Below are positions 61,309 through 64,000 of a stretch of 64,000 nucleotides of DNA, piece after piece (the stretch's first letter is position 1; each line of letters starts with the position of its first letter). The stretch lies in the NCBI RefSeq assembly GCF_025244905.1, contig NZ_CP104285.1, positions 1,302,001 to 1,366,000 of the forward strand. Direction: 5' to 3'. This DNA is from Enterobacter mori (GTDB lineage Bacteria > Pseudomonadota > Gammaproteobacteria > Enterobacterales > Enterobacteriaceae). Below the pieces are notes generated by a model. That model saw only the letters and a list, made by a program, of their open reading frames with translations, did not search any database and was not told the origin of the DNA. Both the position numbers and the translations under genes were made by a program.

Positions 61309-62367
61309 ATGCTTGAACTCAATTTCACCCAGACGCTGGGAAACCATACCCTGACGCTTAACGAGACGCTGCCGGCAAGCGGTATCACCGCCATATTTGG
61401 CGTTTCCGGTGCGGGAAAAACGTCGCTGATCAATGTCATCAGCGGCCTGACGCGCCCGCAGTCCGGGCGTATTGTTCTGAATAACCGCGTCTTAAATGAC
61501 GTAGAAAGTAAGGTCTACCTCTCCCCGGACAAACGCCGCATTGGTTACGTTTTCCAGGATGCGCGGCTATTCCCGCACTACAGCGTGCGCGGTAACCTGC
61601 GCTACGGCATGGCGAAAAGCATGGCTACGCAGTTTGATAAGCTGGTGGCTCTGTTAGGCATTGAACCGCTGCTGGACAGGCTGCCTTCCTCGCTTTCGGG
61701 CGGCGAGAAGCAGCGCGTGGCGATGGGTCGCGCCATATTGACCGCGCCGGAGCTGCTGCTGCTGGACGAACCGCTGGCCTCGCTGGATATCCCGCGCAAG
61801 CGTGAGCTGCTACCGTATCTGCAACGCCTGGCGCGGGAAATCAATATTCCGATGCTCTATGTGAGCCATTCCCTGGATGAGATTCTGCACCTGGCAGACA
61901 AGGTGCTGGTGCTGGAAGAGGGCAGCGTGAAGGCTTTCGGCAGCCTGGAAGAGGTGTGGGGTAGCAGCGTGATGCACCCGTGGCTCCCGAAAGAGCAGCA
62001 GAGCAGCATCCTGAAAGTGAGCGTACTGGAACACCATCCGCACTACGCGATGACCGCGCTGGCGCTGGGCGATCAGCATCTTTGGGTCAATAAGATCGAC
62101 AAACCGTTACAGTCCGCGCTGCGTATTCGTATTCAGGCGTCGGACGTCTCGCTGGTGCTGCAGCCGCCGCTGCAAACCAGTATCCGAAATATTCTTCGTG
62201 CCAAAGTGGCCGAGTGTTTTGACGATAACGGGCAGGTGGAAGTGAAGCTTGAGGTTGGCAGCAGGACGCTCTGGGCGCGCATCAGCCCGTGGGCCAGGGA
62301 TGAGTTAGGCATCAAACCCGGCCTGTGGCTTTACGCGCAAATCAAGAGCGTCTCGATCACCGCCTGA
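61309..62367 (+). CDS. modC: Molybdate ABC transporter ATPase
   Basis: ATPase energising molybdate uptake, 352 residues. Walker A is [12 protein letters not shown]-loop [15 protein letters not shown], signature [14 protein letters not shown] and Walker [13 protein letters not shown]. The C-terminal third (about 230-352) is a TOBE/Mop domain. The stop codon abuts the stop of the convergent ybhA with no intervening base. Confidence 0.97.
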   Translation: MLELNFTQTLGNHTLTLNETLPASGITAIFGVSGAGKTSLINVISGLTRPQSGRIVLNNRVLNDVESKVYLSPDKRRIGYVFQDARLFPHYSVRGNLRYGMAKSMATQFDKLVALLGIEPLLDRLPSSLSGGEKQRVAMGRAILTAPELLLLDEPLASLDIPRKRELLPYLQRLAREINIPMLYVSHSLDEILHLADKVLVLEEGSVKAFGSLEEVWGSSVMHPWLPKEQQSSILKVSVLEHHPHYAMTALALGDQHLWVNKIDKPLQSALRIRIQASDVSLVLQPPLQTSIRNILRAKVAECFDDNGQVEVKLEVGSRTLWARISPWARDELGIKPGLWLYAQIKSVSITA

Positions 62368-63186
62368 TTACAGCAGGTGGGTATAAATGTACTGCGCGAT
62401 GCTGTCGGTGGTGTTATCGCCGATCACCACGTCAGCGCGCGCTTTGACCGCGTCGTCGGCATTGCCCATCGCTACGCCCGTTCCTGCGGCTTCCAGCATG
62501 CTGATGTCGTTGTAGTTATCACCAAAGGCGATCACATCCTGCATCGACCCGCCCTGAGATTCCACAAACTGCGTCAGGCGTTTGCCTTTGCTGTTACCTT
62601 TGCGGGCAATATCCACCTGATCGTGCCACGACCATTCGCACTCCAGACCCAGCGTCTCCTCGACGTGCTTCGCAAACGCATTCAGTTTGGTGGTGTCTTC
62701 ATCCGTCAGAGCGAATTTCCAGATAGCCTCAACGTCCTGTGCCGCCTGACGCAGAGAGGAAACCTGCGTAAAGACGGGGCGCTGCGCTTCTGGCAGGGAA
62801 AGCGCCCAGTTGCTGGTGCGTACCACATGGCCGGTCGGGCGCTCGTACATCATCGCGTTATCCACGTACATCAGGCCGTGAATGGCGTGCTCATCCAGCA
62901 GATCAATCAATTGCAGCGCTTGCGGAACCGGCAGCGGATCGGATGCCAAAACCTTTTTTGCCTGATAATCATACAAATAGGTGCCGTTACAACAAATTGC
63001 AGGTGTATCTAACGCCAGTGCCTGATAAAAAGGATGAATGGCAACGTGATGTCGACCCGTTACGATAAGGAGTTGATATCCCACTTCCTGCGCGCGTTTA
63101 AGCGCTTCAAGAGAAGAGGGGAGCAGGGTTTTCTGAGGGGGAAGTAATGTTCCGTCTAAATCCAGTGCAATCACACGCGAGGTCAT
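62368..63186 (-). CDS. ybhA: HAD-family phosphatase (pyridoxal phosphate phosphatase)
   Basis: Cof-type HAD hydrolase; the E. coli protein dephosphorylates pyridoxal 5'-phosphate and some sugar phosphates. The 272 residues have the nucleophile motif IALDLDGTLL (Asp9, Asp11), the second motif VTGR and the metal-binding FGDNYNDISML near residue 222. It is divergent from pgl and convergent with modC. Confidence 0.94.
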   Translation of the reverse strand: MTSRVIALDLDGTLLPPQKTLLPSSLEALKRAQEVGYQLLIVTGRHHVAIHPFYQALALDTPAICCNGTYLYDYQAKKVLASDPLPVPQALQLIDLLDEHAIHGLMYVDNAMMYERPTGHVVRTSNWALSLPEAQRPVFTQVSSLRQAAQDVEAIWKFALTDEDTTKLNAFAKHVEETLGLECEWSWHDQVDIARKGNSKGKRLTQFVESQGGSMQDVIAFGDNYNDISMLEAAGTGVAMGNADDAVKARADVVIGDNTTDSIAQYIYTHLL

Positions 63187-63326
63187 TTGTTCTTCCGGGT
63201 TAATGTTGAATTTTAGGTCTCAGGGGATGTTACACCGAGAGTAAATCGCTGCAAAATTCCTGGCTAAAATTCAGCATTCACCGTTAAAAATAATCACTTT
63301 CACGTGCAGTGAGGAAAGGAGTATTC

Positions 63327-64000
63327 ATGAAACAAACCGTTTATACCGCCAGTCCTGAAAGTCAGCAGATCCACGTCTGGCGTTTGAATGCAGAAGGTTC
63401 GCTCACGCTGGTTCAGGTTGTTGATGTTCCGGGGCAAGTACAGCCAATGGTCGTCAGCCCGGATAAACGTTTTCTCTACGTTGGCGTGCGTCCTGAGTTC
63501 CGCGTGCTGGCGTACCGTATCTCCCCCGATGATGGCGCACTGACCTACACCGCCGAAGCACCTTTGCCGGGCAGCCCGACCCACATCTCTACCGATCGTA
63601 AAGGCAACTTTGTCTTCAGCGGCTCCTATAACGCGGGCTGTGTCAGCGTAACGCGTCTGGAAAATGGCATTCCGGTCGAAACCGTGGATGTGGTGGAAGG
63701 GCTTGAAGGCTGCCACTCGGCGAATATCTCTCCGGACAACCGTACGCTGTGGGTGCCTGCGCTGAAGCAGGATCGTATCTGCCTGTTCACCCTGAGCGAT
63801 GACGGGCATCTGGTGGCGCAAAACCCTGCTGAAGTGACGACCGTAGAAGGCGCGGGTCCGCGCCATATGGTCTTCCACCCGAACCAGCAATATGCGTATG
63901 TGGTTAACGAACTGAACAGCTCAGTAGACGTGTGGGAATTGAAAGATCCAAACGGTCAGATTGAGTGCGTGCAAACGCTGGATATGATGCCGTCTGACTT
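63327..64000 (+). CDS. pgl: 6-Phosphogluconolactonase, 5' part (runs off window)
   Basis: Hydrolyses 6-phosphogluconolactone in the pentose phosphate pathway. The first 224 codons are present (E. coli Pgl has 331 residues), starting [18 protein letters not shown] after a GGAAAGGAG site. It is the seven-bladed beta-propeller (YbhE/CMLE-like) type, with repeated blade motifs such as [50 protein letters not shown] and [12 protein letters not shown]. The reading frame is intact to the window edge. Confidence 0.96.
   Translation, partial: MKQTVYTASPESQQIHVWRLNAEGSLTLVQVVDVPGQVQPMVVSPDKRFLYVGVRPEFRVLAYRISPDDGALTYTAEAPLPGSPTHISTDRKGNFVFSGSYNAGCVSVTRLENGIPVETVDVVEGLEGCHSANISPDNRTLWVPALKQDRICLFTLSDDGHLVAQNPAEVTTVEGAGPRHMVFHPNQQYAYVVNELNSSVDVWELKDPNGQIECVQTLDMMPSD

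Overview
This window is conserved chromosomal backbone from an enterobacterium close to Enterobacter (probably E. cloacae complex or a near relative). Most proteins are close to their Escherichia coli K-12 counterparts in length and motif, and gene order follows the E. coli pgm to pgl interval. It differs from K-12 by lacking ybgA, dtpD, abrB and the rhsC cluster, and by a five-gene rather than seven-gene lysT tRNA cluster. The genus is an inference from recalled sequences and synteny. I see no prophage, insertion sequence, CRISPR array or foreign island.

Layout. 1-5.0 kb: the 3' part of pgm, then on the minus strand the inducible ornithine decarboxylase/antiporter operon speFL-speF-potE, including the 34-codon arrest-peptide gene speFL. 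5.3-13.1 kb: the minus-strand potassium system kdpFABC-kdpDE with its KdpE site. 13.4-19.3 kb: ybfA, phrB, ybgI, pxpBCA (5-oxoprolinase) and nei. 19.4-31.1 kb: gltA, diverging from sdhCDAB-sucABCD, which ends in a 3' region matching the SdhX small RNA. 31.1-36.5 kb: mngR, mngA and mngB for mannosylglycerate. 37.2-46.1 kb: cydABX-ybgE (cytochrome bd) and ybgC-tolQRAB-pal-cpoB (envelope). 46.2-46.7 kb: tRNAs Lys-Val-Lys-Lys-Lys. 47-52.3 kb: nadA-pnuC, zitB, ybgS, aroG and gpmA. 52.6-56.9 kb: minus-strand galETKM with both gal operators. 57-62.4 kb: modF and modE on the minus strand, then acrZ and modABC on the plus strand. 62.4-64 kb: ybhA and the 5' part of pgl.

How the genes work together. 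The window joins central carbon metabolism (pgm, gal, gpmA, pgl, gltA, sdh-suc) to respiration (sdh, cyd), envelope integrity (tol-pal) and several small uptake or homeostasis systems (kdp, mod, mng, pnuC, zitB, potE). Regulatory DNA is well preserved: boxes resembling KdpE, CRP, FNR, TyrR, NadR, Fur, GalR/GalS and ModE sites can be read directly. REP/BIME palindromes sit in at least seven intergenic gaps. I found no convincing undescribed system. The points most worth a second look are the variant speFL leader with a hairpin before speF, the probable SdhX RNA, a three-codon ORF just upstream of cydA, an unexplained strong terminator before phrB, a tandem repeat in tolA, and the operator/CRP arrangement of the mng locus.
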